Assembly: GCF_003044065.1 (NCBI RefSeq)
Contig: NZ_PZJJ01000013.1
Coordinates: 1 to 64,000, forward strand
Direction: 5' to 3'
DNA from: Alkalicoccus saliphilus
GTDB lineage: Bacteria > Bacillota > Bacilli > Bacillales > Salisediminibacteriaceae
DNA: 64,000 nt
Shown here: positions 26,999 through 35,637 of the stretch, piece by piece
Position numbering within the stretch: the stretch's first letter is position 1
Layout: each line of letters opens with the position of its first letter
The notes under the pieces: generated by a model
The model's database searches: none
What the model was told of the DNA's origin: nothing
The model's input: only the letters and a program-made list of their open reading frames with translations
Translations under genes and position numbers: made by a program

Positions 26999-27349
26999 AT
27001 AACCCCTCCTATGGTTGTAATAATGTACTTTACCTTTCTAAAATTCATAAAACTTATAATTCTTACCTTTTTACTATGTTTTAAAATAAAAAAAGAAAGC
27101 TCCTGCTGACTTATAATTTTTTGAAAATTCGTTGTTAGTAATCATAGTACACCCATCAGGATAATTCAATATATTTTTTTGATTTCTTTAATTTTACAAT
27201 TGCACCGTAAAGCAGCTCTTCTTCTAAAAATCTTGCTGTGACGGTGTTTTCCTTCCTTCATTTTCTGCGTTCCTGTGAGAGAAATCTTCTTTCTGCTGCG
27301 CTTTCTTTTTCAGTCTGGTAGCATACACAGTAGAAAGGGGCGGAATCTG

Positions 27350-27757
27350 ATGAAAAAGAAAGTGAAAGTAGTAGCAGCGGTTATCGAACAGGAAGGAAAA
27401 GTGCTCTGCGCGCTCCGCTCTTCACAAATGAGCATTCCAAACGTCTGGGAATTTCCCGGCGGAAAAGTGGAAGAAGGAGAAAGTCTGCAGACAGCGCTCG
27501 AGCGGGAAATCGAAGAAGAGCTCGCCTGCTCGATTAAAGCGGGCAGCATTTTTCATGACCATACCCATGAATACGAGGCGGCAGTGGTCCAGCTGATCGC
27601 ACTGAAAGCGAAGCTCATAGAAGGCGCCCCTGCGGCACAGGAACACGAAGAGCTTCTATGGCTGCCGAAAGAAAGCCTTGCTTCTCTCGTCTGGGCACCG
27701 GCCGACGTACCGGCAGTGGAAGCACTGATCGAAGAAAAAAAAGTACTTAATTCATAG
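27350..27757 (+). CDS. Nudix hydrolase, MutT/8-oxo-dGTP diphosphatase type
   Basis: Encodes 135 residues beginning MKKKVKVVAAVIEQEGKVLC. The Nudix box is GGKVEEGESLQTALEREIEE followed by EL (about 37-59). WEFPGGKVE is typical of MutT-like enzymes that clean the nucleotide pool by hydrolysing 8-oxo-dGTP. The ATG at 27350 follows AAAGGGGCGG; a longer frame starting at 27275 lacks such a site. It is divergent from the sulfate operon. Confidence 0.88.
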   Translation: MKKKVKVVAAVIEQEGKVLCALRSSQMSIPNVWEFPGGKVEEGESLQTALEREIEEELACSIKAGSIFHDHTHEYEAAVVQLIALKAKLIEGAPAAQEHEELLWLPKESLASLVWAPADVPAVEALIEEKKVLNS

Positions 27758-27767
27758 TGATGGATAC

Positions 27768-27820
27768 AAACCGTTCTTTGAAAGAAGCTGAAAAGCTTTT
27801 TCCGGGGAGCGGTTTTTTCT
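27768..27820 (+). terminator. probable terminator of the Nudix gene
   Basis: AAACCG pairs with CGGTTT around an inner AAGC...GCTT stem, followed by a T-rich tract. Internal mismatches make it moderate. Confidence 0.45.
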
Positions 27821-27962
27821 AGTATAAAGACGTATATTACTGCGTTATAACAGTTCTCTACATTGAATAAAATGTATTAAATAAAACAAATATATCTGTT
27901 TTTCTTTTTCTCCATCGTTAAAAATCCTTTAATATCAGTATTTTTTAACTAAATGTCAATAT

Positions 27963-27991
27963 TTGTCGAAAATAAATACTTTCTTTATAAC
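27963..27991 (+). promoter_or_regulatory. candidate promoter for the Thr-rich secreted protein
   Basis: TTGTCG (27963-27968) and TATAAC (27986-27991) are 17 nt apart. A leader of about 170 nt would follow. Upstream bases 27821-27962 are AT-rich and show no gene. Confidence 0.45.
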
Positions 27992-28033
27992 GAACAAATC
28001 CATATACTGTAAATAACAACCCTTGATATGAAT

Positions 28034-28144
28034 CGGCGGCCGCCTCCATATCCAGGCTTAAAAGAACCACTGCTTCCGGAGTGTATTTCCGCCCGGGACC
28101 TGGTTCCTTATTCAGTATGTCTGTTCATAAGCAGGAAGCCGCTG
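28034..28144 (+). other. structured GC-rich leader segment
   Basis: CGGCGGC (28034-28040) can pair with GCCGCTG (28138-28144), enclosing smaller hairpins such as CACTGCTTCCGGAGTG. It is GC-rich within very AT-rich flanks and ends 27 nt before the start codon. It fits no riboswitch class that I can recognise. Confidence 0.35.
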
Positions 28145-28171
28145 ACTAAACATTTTAAGGGGAGATTATGA

Positions 28172-28789
28172 ATGAATAAAATGAAAAAAATGTCTATTTT
28201 CACACTGACACTTATTTTTTCCATGAGCCTGGCCACCGGAGCCCTTGCTTCAAACGGGAAAGCCCAAGCACCGGGGCAGAGTGAAAATTTTCATAAAGGC
28301 ATTACAACCGAAGTAACGACAAGCGAAGATGTATATGAAAAAACTTTATATGATACCGATGTTTCCGAGAGTAAAGAAACTGTTCCTAAAGTAAAGACTT
28401 ATGAAAAAGATCCTGTCGTAACGGAAATTGTGGAGAAGGAAGAGCATTCGTCCCAGGACTGGTACCGCCTTCGTACTACTACAACCACTGAAACCACAAC
28501 AGTTACCGAAACATGGGACGAAGTAATCACAACAAAAACAACTGACTTCATCGAAACTCCGGTGACGATTACAAAAACTACAGTTACCACGAACGAACAC
28601 CGGGGCGCTCCGGGAAGCAGCGGCAAGCATCTCGGTGAAACGAGCGAAACGACCGTCGACAAAATAAAAGGAGAGCCTCAGGTGGTTGATACAAAAGAAG
28701 ATGTAAGCACAGAGAAAATAAACTTTAACAAAGAAGAAAGCACAGAAACTACTTCCAGGGTTTCCCGTGGAGAGTGGATCAAAGACTGA
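28172..28789 (+). CDS. secreted Thr-rich protein of unknown function
   Basis: Encodes 205 residues. A signal peptide (MNKMKKMSIFTLTLIFSMSL, cleavage likely after ALA near residue 26) is followed by a mature part with no Cys and 20 percent or more Thr. Runs such as TTTTTETTTVTETW, ITTKTTDF and ITKTTVTTNE suggest an extended beta-strand or stalk structure. No LPXTG or lipobox is visible. The start ATG follows AAGGGGAG. It is monocistronic with a terminator. I do not recognise the family. Confidence 0.75.
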   Translation: MNKMKKMSIFTLTLIFSMSLATGALASNGKAQAPGQSENFHKGITTEVTTSEDVYEKTLYDTDVSESKETVPKVKTYEKDPVVTEIVEKEEHSSQDWYRLRTTTTTETTTVTETWDEVITTKTTDFIETPVTITKTTVTTNEHRGAPGSSGKHLGETSETTVDKIKGEPQVVDTKEDVSTEKINFNKEESTETTSRVSRGEWIKD

Positions 28790-28806
28790 ATTTTCTCAGG
28801 TAAACA

Positions 28807-28835
28807 GGCCATGACGCCTTCCGTCATGGCCTTTT
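28807..28835 (+). terminator. rho-independent terminator
   Basis: GGCCATGACG and CGTCATGGCC form a perfect 10-bp stem followed by TTTT. Confidence 0.8.
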
Positions 28836-28969
28836 CCTGTGGAAGCATTCCCACTGCATCTGAAAAAGGACGTCCCCGCTCTTCCGGAACTTCTTTTCTC
28901 ATATTTCAGGTTACATAAGGTCTGGAAGATGGTATAGAACAGTAAGCTTAAATGAAAGAAGGGATAACG

Positions 28970-29536
28970 GTGGACGAGGAAATCAAACGCTATTTCCGTC
29001 AAATGGACCGGAGTTTTTACATGGAACACGATAAAGATAAAGCCCACATGAACCGCCCGTTTTCCATAGGCCACGGCCAGACCATTTCCCAGCCGTCGCT
29101 CGTATTGGAAATGACGCTTGCCCTCGGTCTCGAGCCACATCACAAGGTACTCGAAATCGGGACCGGAAGCGGATTTCAGACCGACCTTCTCGCTTCTTTT
29201 GCAGAAGAAGTATTTACAGTGGAGCGGATCCGCCCTCTTTATGAGCGGGCAGTTGAAAAGCTCGGGCAGGCAGGTTTTAAAAATATCCACTTCCGCTGTG
29301 ACAACGGCTCCAACGGCTGGCCGGAGGAAGCTCCCTTCGACCGGATTATGGTCACTGCCGCCGCCGAAACGATTCCTCATGCACTGATCGACCAGCTGAA
29401 GGAAGGTGGAAAAATGATTATTCCTGTCGGTACTTTCGGACTGCAGGAGCTGCTTCAAGTAACAAAGAAGGAGGACGGGGAGATCATCACGAAGAAACTT
29501 ATGTACGTGCAGTTTGTAAAACTTTACGATGAGTAA
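28970..29536 (+). CDS. pcm: protein-L-isoaspartate O-methyltransferase family protein
   Basis: Encodes 188 residues of the PCMT fold, which repairs isoaspartyl residues with S-adenosylmethionine. The SAM loop is VLEIGTGSGFQTDLLA, preceded by IGHGQTISQPSLVLEMTLAL, the typical N-terminal family segment. The GTG at 28970 follows GAAGGG by 6 nt; an ATG at 28952 is an alternative that adds six residues but has no good ribosome binding site. The HAD gene follows after 15 nt, so they form a pair. Confidence 0.85.
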   Translation: MDEEIKRYFRQMDRSFYMEHDKDKAHMNRPFSIGHGQTISQPSLVLEMTLALGLEPHHKVLEIGTGSGFQTDLLASFAEEVFTVERIRPLYERAVEKLGQAGFKNIHFRCDNGSNGWPEEAPFDRIMVTAAAETIPHALIDQLKEGGKMIIPVGTFGLQELLQVTKKEDGEIITKKLMYVQFVKLYDE

Positions 29537-29551
29537 CCGGGAGGTATTTTT

Positions 29552-30259
29552 GTGGCAGACATTAAGGCACTGCTTTTTGACGTATTCGGAACGGTCGTGG
29601 ACTACCGCTCGACGATCATCCGGGAAGGACATCAGTTTAATAAAGAGTTTGCCCTCGACCTGGACTGGGCAGACATTGCCGACAGATGGCGCGGGAGGTA
29701 CCACCCTGTTCTGAAAAAAGTGCTCGACGGGGAGAAAGAGTGGAAGAAACTGGACAATCTCCACTACGAAGCGCTGAAGGAGATTTTGGAGGAGGAAGGC
29801 ATTACGAGGCTTTCAGAGGAAACGCTCCAGTATATCAACACCGTCTGGCACCGGCTCCATCCGTGGGGCGATGCGGTTCCGGGGCTGTACCGGCTGAAGC
29901 AGAAGCACATCATCAGCCCGCTTTCCAATGGGAACGTATCCCTTCTCGTCAATATGGCCCGGCACGCCGGCCTGCCGTGGGATGTGATTTTATCTCCGGA
30001 AATGATTCAAAGCTATAAGCCGGATCCAGACGTTTACAAAATGGCCGCCCGCTTTCTCGATTTAAAACCGGAGGAAATTCTCATGACCGCTGCACACCAG
30101 TATGACCTGCAGGCCGCGCAGGACCTCGGTTTCCGGACAGCCTACGTGTACCGGCCGCTTGAATTCGGGGCCGGAAACGTTCCGAATCTGGTTCCTGAAA
30201 GAGAATACGACTACGCTGCCAACGATTTTATTGACCTTGCCGATCAGCTCCGCTGCTGA
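29552..30259 (+). CDS. HAD superfamily hydrolase, haloacid dehalogenase type II
   Basis: Encodes 235 residues. HAD motif I is LLFDVFGTVVD with D10 as nucleophile; motif II is the Ser in PLSNGN; motif III is the Lys in QSYKPDP; motif IV corresponds to MTAAHQYDL. These match (S)-2-haloacid dehalogenase-like proteins, but the true substrate is unknown. The start is GTG after GGGAGG. It is the second gene after pcm. Confidence 0.82.
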   Translation: MADIKALLFDVFGTVVDYRSTIIREGHQFNKEFALDLDWADIADRWRGRYHPVLKKVLDGEKEWKKLDNLHYEALKEILEEEGITRLSEETLQYINTVWHRLHPWGDAVPGLYRLKQKHIISPLSNGNVSLLVNMARHAGLPWDVILSPEMIQSYKPDPDVYKMAARFLDLKPEEILMTAAHQYDLQAAQDLGFRTAYVYRPLEFGAGNVPNLVPEREYDYAANDFIDLADQLRC

Positions 30260-30289
30260 CAGGCGCACGTTTTTCCCTTTCCTCCGGGA

Positions 30290-30324
30290 CCGGCTCAACC
30301 AACAGTTGAGCCGGCCTTTTTTTT
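30290..30324 (+). terminator. terminator of the pcm-HAD unit
   Basis: CCGGCTCAAC and GTTGAGCCGG pair perfectly around CAACA, followed by eight or more T. Confidence 0.85.
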
Positions 30325-30365
30325 GGTGCGGGGGAAATCCGACGGATAAGGCGGCGGAGCTGATT

Positions 30366-30531
30366 TTAATCATTATAAGCGGGTCATTAATCTTTAACCG
30401 GGACTGTTTAATCATTATAGCCGGGGTTATTGTCATTAGAAGTATTTTTAATCAGGATAAACCATCTGCTGTCATTATAGGCGGGCTTTCGAAGGGAATT
30501 AATCATTATAGACCGGCTTTTAATCACCAGC
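30366..30531. repeat. 21-nt degenerate tandem repeat array, family B
   Basis: About eight units resembling TTAATCATTATAGCCGGG begin near 30366, 30387, 30408, 30429, 30448, 30468, 30499 and 30520, so spacings are 21, 21, 21, 19, 20, 31 and 21. The array lies between the terminators of two convergent genes. No ribosome binding site supports translation. Confidence 0.65.
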
Positions 30532-30560
30532 CTGCAGATCCGAACCCACCAGACAAAAAG

Positions 30561-30594
30561 GAAGCTGCCTCCAGTTCGGAGACAGCTTCTTTTA
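30561..30594. terminator. terminator of katE
   Basis: GAAGCTGCCTCC and GGAGACAGCTTC pair with one mismatch around AGTTC. A-rich left flank and T-rich right flank suit both strands. Confidence 0.8.
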
Positions 30595-30620
30595 CTATAG
30601 TTACGAATTGAAAATACTTT

Positions 30621-32651
30621 CTATATGACTTCCCGCTCCCAGAAACGGTGGGAGGCGATTGCGTCGGCGAAGTTTTTCGAGAACTCTCGCGGCGTTCCAC
30701 CGATGACTACGCCCGGGCTTTCTTTCATGTTATCAAGCTGCAGCAGTGCTTCTCCTTCGTGGGAAGCGCCGATCGGCTTGTAATGGAAAAACGCTTCGTG
30801 CACGAACTGGGCTGCCTGGCGGTAGAACGTTTTTTCCGCTCTGCTTCCGCCCACGGCGTACACGGCATCAAACAGGACAGAGTCTGCTGTCAGGAACGTG
30901 TGATCCACTTCCAGCTCCGTGTCGTCGCTGCCCTTGATCGTTCCCTGGCTGTCACTGACGATTTCCGTCTGGACACCGAGCTTTTTCAGCTCTTTCAGCA
31001 CCGCGTTGATTTCCTTCCCGTTGAACCCGTCACCGATCAGTACGGCTGCCTTCCGGGTATCCGGCTTTTTCTTCGTGTTTTCCTGGCTCAGCGCCGGAGA
31101 AGATTTTGTCACGCTGCTTCCCGGCCCTTCCGGAAGTTTCACACCGATCGCTTTCGCAAAGCCTTTTGCCAGATCCAGGCTTACGTTCGCAAACATATCC
31201 ACGACCTGCTGGCGGATATCCTTGCTTTCCACTTTTCCGAGTTCAAAGCTGAAGGCATTGATAATGTGCTCTTTTTCCGCAGCGCTCATGCTGTTCCAGA
31301 AAAGCGTCGCCTGGGAAAAGTGATCCTTAAAGCTGTCGCTTCTCGCGCGGATTTTGTGTCCTTCCACGCGCTCCTGATAATGCTCAAAGCCGCCTTCTTC
31401 CTTCGTTGCCGGTTCCGGAGTGTTGTCCGCCATCGAGTTTTTATGATAGGCGACCGGTCCTTTATTGATCGTCTGCCGGCCGTAGCCGTCCCGCTGGTTG
31501 TTAAAGAACGGGCAGACCGGCCGGTTAATCGGCAGCTCATGGAAGTTCGGCCCGCCGAGACGGATCAGCTGTGTATCTGTGTAGGAAAACAGTCGCCCCT
31601 GCAGCAGCGGATCGTTCGTAAAGTCGATCCCCGGCACGACGTGACCCGGGTGGAAAGCGACCTGCTCTGTTTCGGCAAAGTAGTTGTCTGTATTTTTATT
31701 GAGCGTCATTTTACCTACGATTTTTACCGGAACATCTTCTTCCGGCCAGAGTTTCGTCGGATCAAGAATATCAAAGTCGAAGCTGTGCTCGTCTTCTTCC
31801 TTCACGAGCTGCACACCGAGCTCATACTCCGGATAATTGCCGTTTTCGATCGCTTCCCAAAGATCCCCGCGGTGGAAGTCCGGGTCTTTGCCGTTCACTT
31901 TCTGGGCTTCGTCCCAGACGACCGAATGCGTACCAAGCACCGGCTTCCAGTGGAATTTCACGAAGTGGGCCTCTCCCTTTTCGTTTACAAAACGGAAGGT
32001 ATGTACCCCGAACCCTTCCATCATACGGTAGCTCCGTGGAATCGCCCGGTCGGACATTGTCCACATCACCATGTGCGCTGACTCCTGGTTGTTTGCGACG
32101 AAATCCCAGAACGTATCGTGCGCAGATGCTGCCTGCGGGATTTCGTTGTGCGGTTCCGGCTTCACGGCGTGAATTACATCCGGGAATTTGATCGCATCCT
32201 GAATGAAAAACACCGGGATGTTGTTACCGACAAGGTCGTAGTTTCCTTCATCTGTATAAAATTTTGTGGAAAATCCGCGCGCATCTCGTGCCAGATCACC
32301 GGAACCCCGGGAACCTGCCACCGTGGAAAACCGGACGAATACCGGTGTTTTTTTCGACGGACTCTGCAGAAAGCCTGCTTTCGTATATTCTTTCATGGAT
32401 TCGTACGGCTGAAATTCTCCGTGCGCCGCAAAACCGCGCGCATGGACAATCCGCTCCGGAATCCGTTCATGGTCAAAATGCGTCATTTTCTCACGGAAAT
32501 GGAAGTCCTCCAGAAGCGTCGGTCCGCGCTCCCCTGCTTTCAGGGAAAATTCGTCCTCTGAAATTTTCAGTCCCTGATTCGTCGTCATCTTTTTGCCGCG
32601 GTCATCAGTTTTAAACTGTTCGAGCTGATCCTGCTTCTTATTTTTACTCAA
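30621..32651 (-). CDS. katE: large-subunit catalase (KatE/HPII type)
   Basis: Encodes 676 residues of clade 2 catalase: a core heme domain to about residue 520, then a DJ-1/PfpI-like C-terminal domain (about 535-676, [20 protein letters not shown]). The catalytic His is in [14 protein letters not shown] near residue 71 and the heme-ligand Tyr in [14 protein letters not shown]. It breaks down hydrogen peroxide. The start is TTG at 32651, preceded by GGGGAGG with 8 nt spacing. A sigma-B-like promoter lies 50 nt upstream, as in B. subtilis katE. Confidence 0.95.
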   Translation of the reverse strand: MSKNKKQDQLEQFKTDDRGKKMTTNQGLKISEDEFSLKAGERGPTLLEDFHFREKMTHFDHERIPERIVHARGFAAHGEFQPYESMKEYTKAGFLQSPSKKTPVFVRFSTVAGSRGSGDLARDARGFSTKFYTDEGNYDLVGNNIPVFFIQDAIKFPDVIHAVKPEPHNEIPQAASAHDTFWDFVANNQESAHMVMWTMSDRAIPRSYRMMEGFGVHTFRFVNEKGEAHFVKFHWKPVLGTHSVVWDEAQKVNGKDPDFHRGDLWEAIENGNYPEYELGVQLVKEEDEHSFDFDILDPTKLWPEEDVPVKIVGKMTLNKNTDNYFAETEQVAFHPGHVVPGIDFTNDPLLQGRLFSYTDTQLIRLGGPNFHELPINRPVCPFFNNQRDGYGRQTINKGPVAYHKNSMADNTPEPATKEEGGFEHYQERVEGHKIRARSDSFKDHFSQATLFWNSMSAAEKEHIINAFSFELGKVESKDIRQQVVDMFANVSLDLAKGFAKAIGVKLPEGPGSSVTKSSPALSQENTKKKPDTRKAAVLIGDGFNGKEINAVLKELKKLGVQTEIVSDSQGTIKGSDDTELEVDHTFLTADSVLFDAVYAVGGSRAEKTFYRQAAQFVHEAFFHYKPIGASHEGEALLQLDNMKESPGVVIGGTPREFSKNFADAIASHRFWEREVI

Positions 32652-32701
32652 TGATTATTCCTCCCCGGTTTTTGAAAATTGATGGGTTAAACCACTGAAC
32701 T

Positions 32702-32727
32702 TTTCCCTGATCCTTACAGTAATAAAC
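32702..32727 (-). promoter_or_regulatory. sigma-B-like promoter of katE
   Basis: On the minus strand GTTTAT (32727-32722), 14 nt, then GGGAAA (32707-32702) resembles the general stress consensus GTTTAA-N12-14-GGGTAT. Confidence 0.45.
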
Positions 32728-32776
32728 GTTCTGCCCGGTATTTTTACGAAAAAAGTCCCCGAATGACGCGAAAAGG

Positions 32777-32813
32777 ACGGGGAAAGATAAGGAATTCTTC
32801 CAACTTTCCCCGT
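32777..32813. promoter_or_regulatory. 10-bp inverted repeat between katE and the ABC operon
   Basis: ACGGGGAAAG and CTTTCCCCGT are exact inverted repeats 17 nt apart, with an inner GGAA/TTCC. No U-tract follows on either strand, so it is more likely an operator or structural element than a terminator. Confidence 0.4.
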
Positions 32814-32940
32814 GATTTTACCAGCCTCGGCTAAATTTCTGCTCTATAGCTGATATATGAGCATATTTTCCCTATTTTCTTTAATTAATTGGAATATAAT
32901 GAAAGTATATCAATAAAAAAAAGGGAAAGAAGGGCTGGAT

Positions 32941-33663
32941 ATGAATGAAGCTGTGCAGTTAACTCATATCTCTCACATTTACGGACGTCACCGGGTGCTG
33001 TACGATGTTTCTATTGCCATTCAGCCCGGAATAATTTTCGGTCTTCTCGGTCCTTCCGGCTCCGGTAAGACTACCCTTATTAAAGTGCTGCTCGGAATAT
33101 TGAAGCCCGCCCTCGGCCAGTCAATTGTCATGGGGACCCGTATGCCCTCTTTACATCAAATGAAGCACATTGGTTTTATGGCTCAGTCGGATGCTCTTTA
33201 TCCTGAACTTACGGCTCAGGAAAACATGGAATATTTTGCTTCCATCTCCGGTCTGGAGCGCCAATCGGTCAAAATGCGCGTTAAATCCTGCCTGGAAACG
33301 GTAGACCTTACGAGCTCCGCCAAAAAGCAGGTAAGCAGTTTCTCCGGCGGCATGAAGCGGAGACTTTCCCTTGCTGCTGCCCTCGTCCACGATCCGGACA
33401 TTCTTATTCTTGATGAACCGACAGTCGGCATCGATCCTGTTCTGCGTGAAACCATATGGAAAGAATTTCACCGGCTGACGGTGGAAGGAAAGACGATTAT
33501 CGTGACGACCCACGTCATGGATGAAGCGGAAAAATGTGATCAGCTTGCTCTTCTGCGTGAAGGAGAGGTTATCGTGCAGGGAACAGTGGAAGAGCTTAAA
33601 GCTTCCATAAAAGCAGATTCATTGGAAGAAGTATTTCTTCACTACGGCCGGGTTACGTCATGA
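32941..33663 (+). CDS. ABC transporter, ATP-binding protein
   Basis: Encodes 240 residues. Walker A is GPSGSGKTT near 38, the signature is SSFSGGMKRR near 133, Walker B is ILILDEPT near 155, and VTTHVMDEAE is the H-loop. It resembles the ATPase of ABC-2 drug or polysaccharide exporters. It overlaps the permease gene by 4 nt (ATGA) and powers it. The substrate is unknown. The ATG follows GAAGGG, and a TATAAT lies 45 nt upstream. Confidence 0.9.
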   Translation: MNEAVQLTHISHIYGRHRVLYDVSIAIQPGIIFGLLGPSGSGKTTLIKVLLGILKPALGQSIVMGTRMPSLHQMKHIGFMAQSDALYPELTAQENMEYFASISGLERQSVKMRVKSCLETVDLTSSAKKQVSSFSGGMKRRLSLAAALVHDPDILILDEPTVGIDPVLRETIWKEFHRLTVEGKTIIVTTHVMDEAEKCDQLALLREGEVIVQGTVEELKASIKADSLEEVFLHYGRVTS

Positions 33664-34685
33664 AAGCTGCAGCGGTTATCCACCGGATATTAAGGCAGTT
33701 CCGCCGTGACAAACGGGCGCTTGCCCTCATGCTTTTCGCTCCGATTCTCGTCATAACGCTTCTGTGGCTCGTACTGGACACGGAGGAATACGAGCCGGAA
33801 ATAGCTATCGTGGATGCACCGGTTGCATTTACGAATATAATTGAGCATAAAGAAGCAGACTTTTCCTCCATGAATATGAGAGAAGCCGGCCGTGTCCTGA
33901 AGGCGGGGGAAGTTGACGGGGTGTTGAGCTGGGAAGATGACCGCCTTTCCCTCATTCTCGAAGGAAGTGATTCTGCAGCCAACCGGTCCGTCATTCGGCT
34001 TCTTCAGGAAACCCTTCAGGACATGAATCCGCTTCATCAGGAAATAACTCTTGAAATTCTTTACCTCCACGGATCTGCAGAACTGAATCTGTTTGATAAC
34101 ACCGGTCCTGTCCTCATTGGCTTTTTCGTATTTTTCTTCGTATTCCTTGTAGGAGGAATTTCTTTTCTAAGAGAACGGATCCAGGGGACGCTGGAAAAAA
34201 GTCTTGCGAGTCCGTTGAAGCGGTGGGAAATTATTGCGGGATATCTCGGAGGCTTCGGCCTTTTTGCTGTACTGCAGTCGCTTATCATTATTTTCTACTC
34301 GATTTATGTGCTCGATATGTTTATGGCCGGTTCTTTCTGGAACGTGCTGCTCATTACGCTCCTGCTTGCGCTCGCTGCGCTGAGTCTCGGCACGCTGTTA
34401 TCCACTTTTGCGGGAAACGAATTTCAGATGATCCAGTTTATTCCGCTCGTTATCGTTCCGCAGGTGTTCTTCTCCGGGATTTTTAATCTGGAAACGATGC
34501 ACCCTTTTCTCCGCGGTATCGGAAGAATTATGCCGCTGACTTACGGAGCGGAAGCGCTGCGGGGTATCATGATCCGGGGAGAGGGGCCGTCGGATTACTG
34601 GATGCAGATCGCTGTGCTTGCCGGGTTTTCTGTCCTCTTTATCAGCCTAAACATTCTTGCGCTGAAAAAACACCGCCGGCTGTAA
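33660..34685 (+). CDS. ABC-2 type transporter permease
   Basis: Encodes 341 residues. One N-terminal membrane helix (about 20-38) is followed by an extracytoplasmic domain (to about 145), then five membrane helices containing the ABC-2 motif SFLRERIQGTLEKSLASPLKRWE and the late PLTYGAEALRGIM. This is the export channel paired with the preceding ATPase. A strong terminator follows. Confidence 0.9.
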   Translation: MKAAAVIHRILRQFRRDKRALALMLFAPILVITLLWLVLDTEEYEPEIAIVDAPVAFTNIIEHKEADFSSMNMREAGRVLKAGEVDGVLSWEDDRLSLILEGSDSAANRSVIRLLQETLQDMNPLHQEITLEILYLHGSAELNLFDNTGPVLIGFFVFFFVFLVGGISFLRERIQGTLEKSLASPLKRWEIIAGYLGGFGLFAVLQSLIIIFYSIYVLDMFMAGSFWNVLLITLLLALAALSLGTLLSTFAGNEFQMIQFIPLVIVPQVFFSGIFNLETMHPFLRGIGRIMPLTYGAEALRGIMIRGEGPSDYWMQIAVLAGFSVLFISLNILALKKHRRL

Positions 34686-34697
34686 TAAGACTGTTTT

Positions 34698-34731
34698 AAA
34701 AAGACACCCGCCTCTCTGAAGGTGTCTTTTT
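34698..34731 (+). terminator. terminator of the ABC exporter operon
   Basis: AAAAAGACACC and GGTGTCTTTTT pair over 11 bp. Confidence 0.8.
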
Positions 34732-34751
34732 AACGTGGATAGGAGGGCGGT

Positions 34752-34915
34752 GGATTTCTACCAACTTTATGCATAATTCTACCAATCTTCTCCGGAATAG
34801 TTCCAACCTGCCGGCACAATTCTTCCAACCTCTGCGTTTTTTCTTCCAAATGAAGGCAATTATACCAACACCAGGTACTTTCCTTCCAGCTTTCCACTTA
34901 ATTCTACCAAATACA
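34752..34915. repeat. 21-nt degenerate tandem repeat array, family A, copy 1
   Basis: Eight units resembling AATTCTACCAACTTCTCCGG start at 34756, 34777, 34798, 34820, 34841, 34860, 34881 and 34902, giving spacings of 21, 21, 22, 21, 19, 21 and 21. The third unit is the variant TAGTTCCAAC. The array lies between the ABC operon terminator and that of the convergent DedA gene. It pairs unit by unit with 54834-54996. Confidence 0.75.
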
Positions 34916-34931
34916 AAAAGAAACATACGCC

Positions 34932-34960
34932 ATAAAAAAAGCCCGGCAGCTACCGGGCTC
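34932..34960 (-). terminator. terminator of the DedA-like gene
   Basis: AGCCCGG and CCGGGCT pair around CAGCTA; seven A on the left give the minus-strand U-tract. It overlaps the last codons of the gene. Confidence 0.75.
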
Positions 34961-35540
34961 TCGACGGAACGTTTTCTGTTTTTTTCTTTGATTTCATCCG
35001 GAAATAAATATAGTAGACGACAGCGGCCGCAAAAAGGCCGGCAATCAAATACTGAACGTTCTGAAACACTCCGTACGCTTCCCCGACAACGCCGAGCGTA
35101 CCGAGATAAAGCATTACTACAGCCACCGGAAAAACGCCGATAAACGTAAACACTCCGTATCGGAGCGGAGTGATCTTGCAGAAGGCAGCGACATAGACGA
35201 TATAGCCCATGCCGAGCACCCGTCCGGCGGCGATCGTCCATTCCCGGTACTTTTCCATGAACCGGACCATGCGTTTTGCGCGCTTCGAAACGAGCCGCCG
35301 CTGGACGAACCCCTGAAAGCGGAGCGACAGGTAATACGGAATGTAGGCAATTATCGTATAGGCGGCCGAAGCAAGCAGGCTGATCCAGACAATGTCCCAG
35401 CCGGAAGGTCCAATCAAATAGCCGTAAATTAAAAAGATGATGGCGGCAGGAAATGGAATCGACAGCGCCTCCACGGCGATGCCGGCGATGAGTCCCGCCC
35501 ATCCGAGCTCTCTGAGTATGTCAAATATCACTTCCAGCAT
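34950..35540 (-). CDS. DedA/VTT family membrane protein
   Basis: Encodes 196 residues with about five membrane segments. The DedA-type entry is GIAVEALSIPFPAAIIFLIYGYLIG (E and P residues conserved), followed later by AGRVLGMGYIVYVAAF and PLRYGVFTFIGV. Family members are linked to lipid flipping and envelope homeostasis; UptA and PetA are examples. The specific substrate is unknown. The C-terminus is basic (RMKSKKK). It is monocistronic with its own terminator. Confidence 0.82.
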   Translation of the reverse strand: MLEVIFDILRELGWAGLIAGIAVEALSIPFPAAIIFLIYGYLIGPSGWDIVWISLLASAAYTIIAYIPYYLSLRFQGFVQRRLVSKRAKRMVRFMEKYREWTIAAGRVLGMGYIVYVAAFCKITPLRYGVFTFIGVFPVAVVMLYLGTLGVVGEAYGVFQNVQYLIAGLFAAAVVYYIYFRMKSKKKTENVPSRAR

Positions 35541-35586
35541 GCGGAAGGCTCCTCTCCAGTATTCTTTCTAGGAATACCTTTACCCC

Positions 35587-35600
35587 ATTTCCCGGGAAAT
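35587..35600. promoter_or_regulatory. exact Noc-binding site (NBS)
   Basis: ATTTCCCGGGAAAT is a perfect 14-bp palindrome identical to the nucleoid-occlusion protein Noc consensus of B. subtilis. It lies between the DedA-like gene and a decayed gene. Confidence 0.7.
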
Positions 35601-35637
35601 TAACGGGGAAAAGTGAAGCTTCTTTCCTCAGAGGCTA

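Noticed and set aside
26999-27349. S-box (SAM) riboswitch upstream of the sulfate operon
   Set aside because: Expected because of the pathway, but the conserved S-box blocks are absent on the minus strand; the stretch is simply AT-rich.
30102-30611. 169-residue plus-strand frame through the family B array
   Set aside because: It starts inside the HAD gene in another frame, crosses a strong terminator and owes its length to the 21-nt periodicity.
30648-32081. 477-residue plus-strand frame
   Set aside because: It is the antisense shadow of katE, whose protein family, start and terminator are clear.
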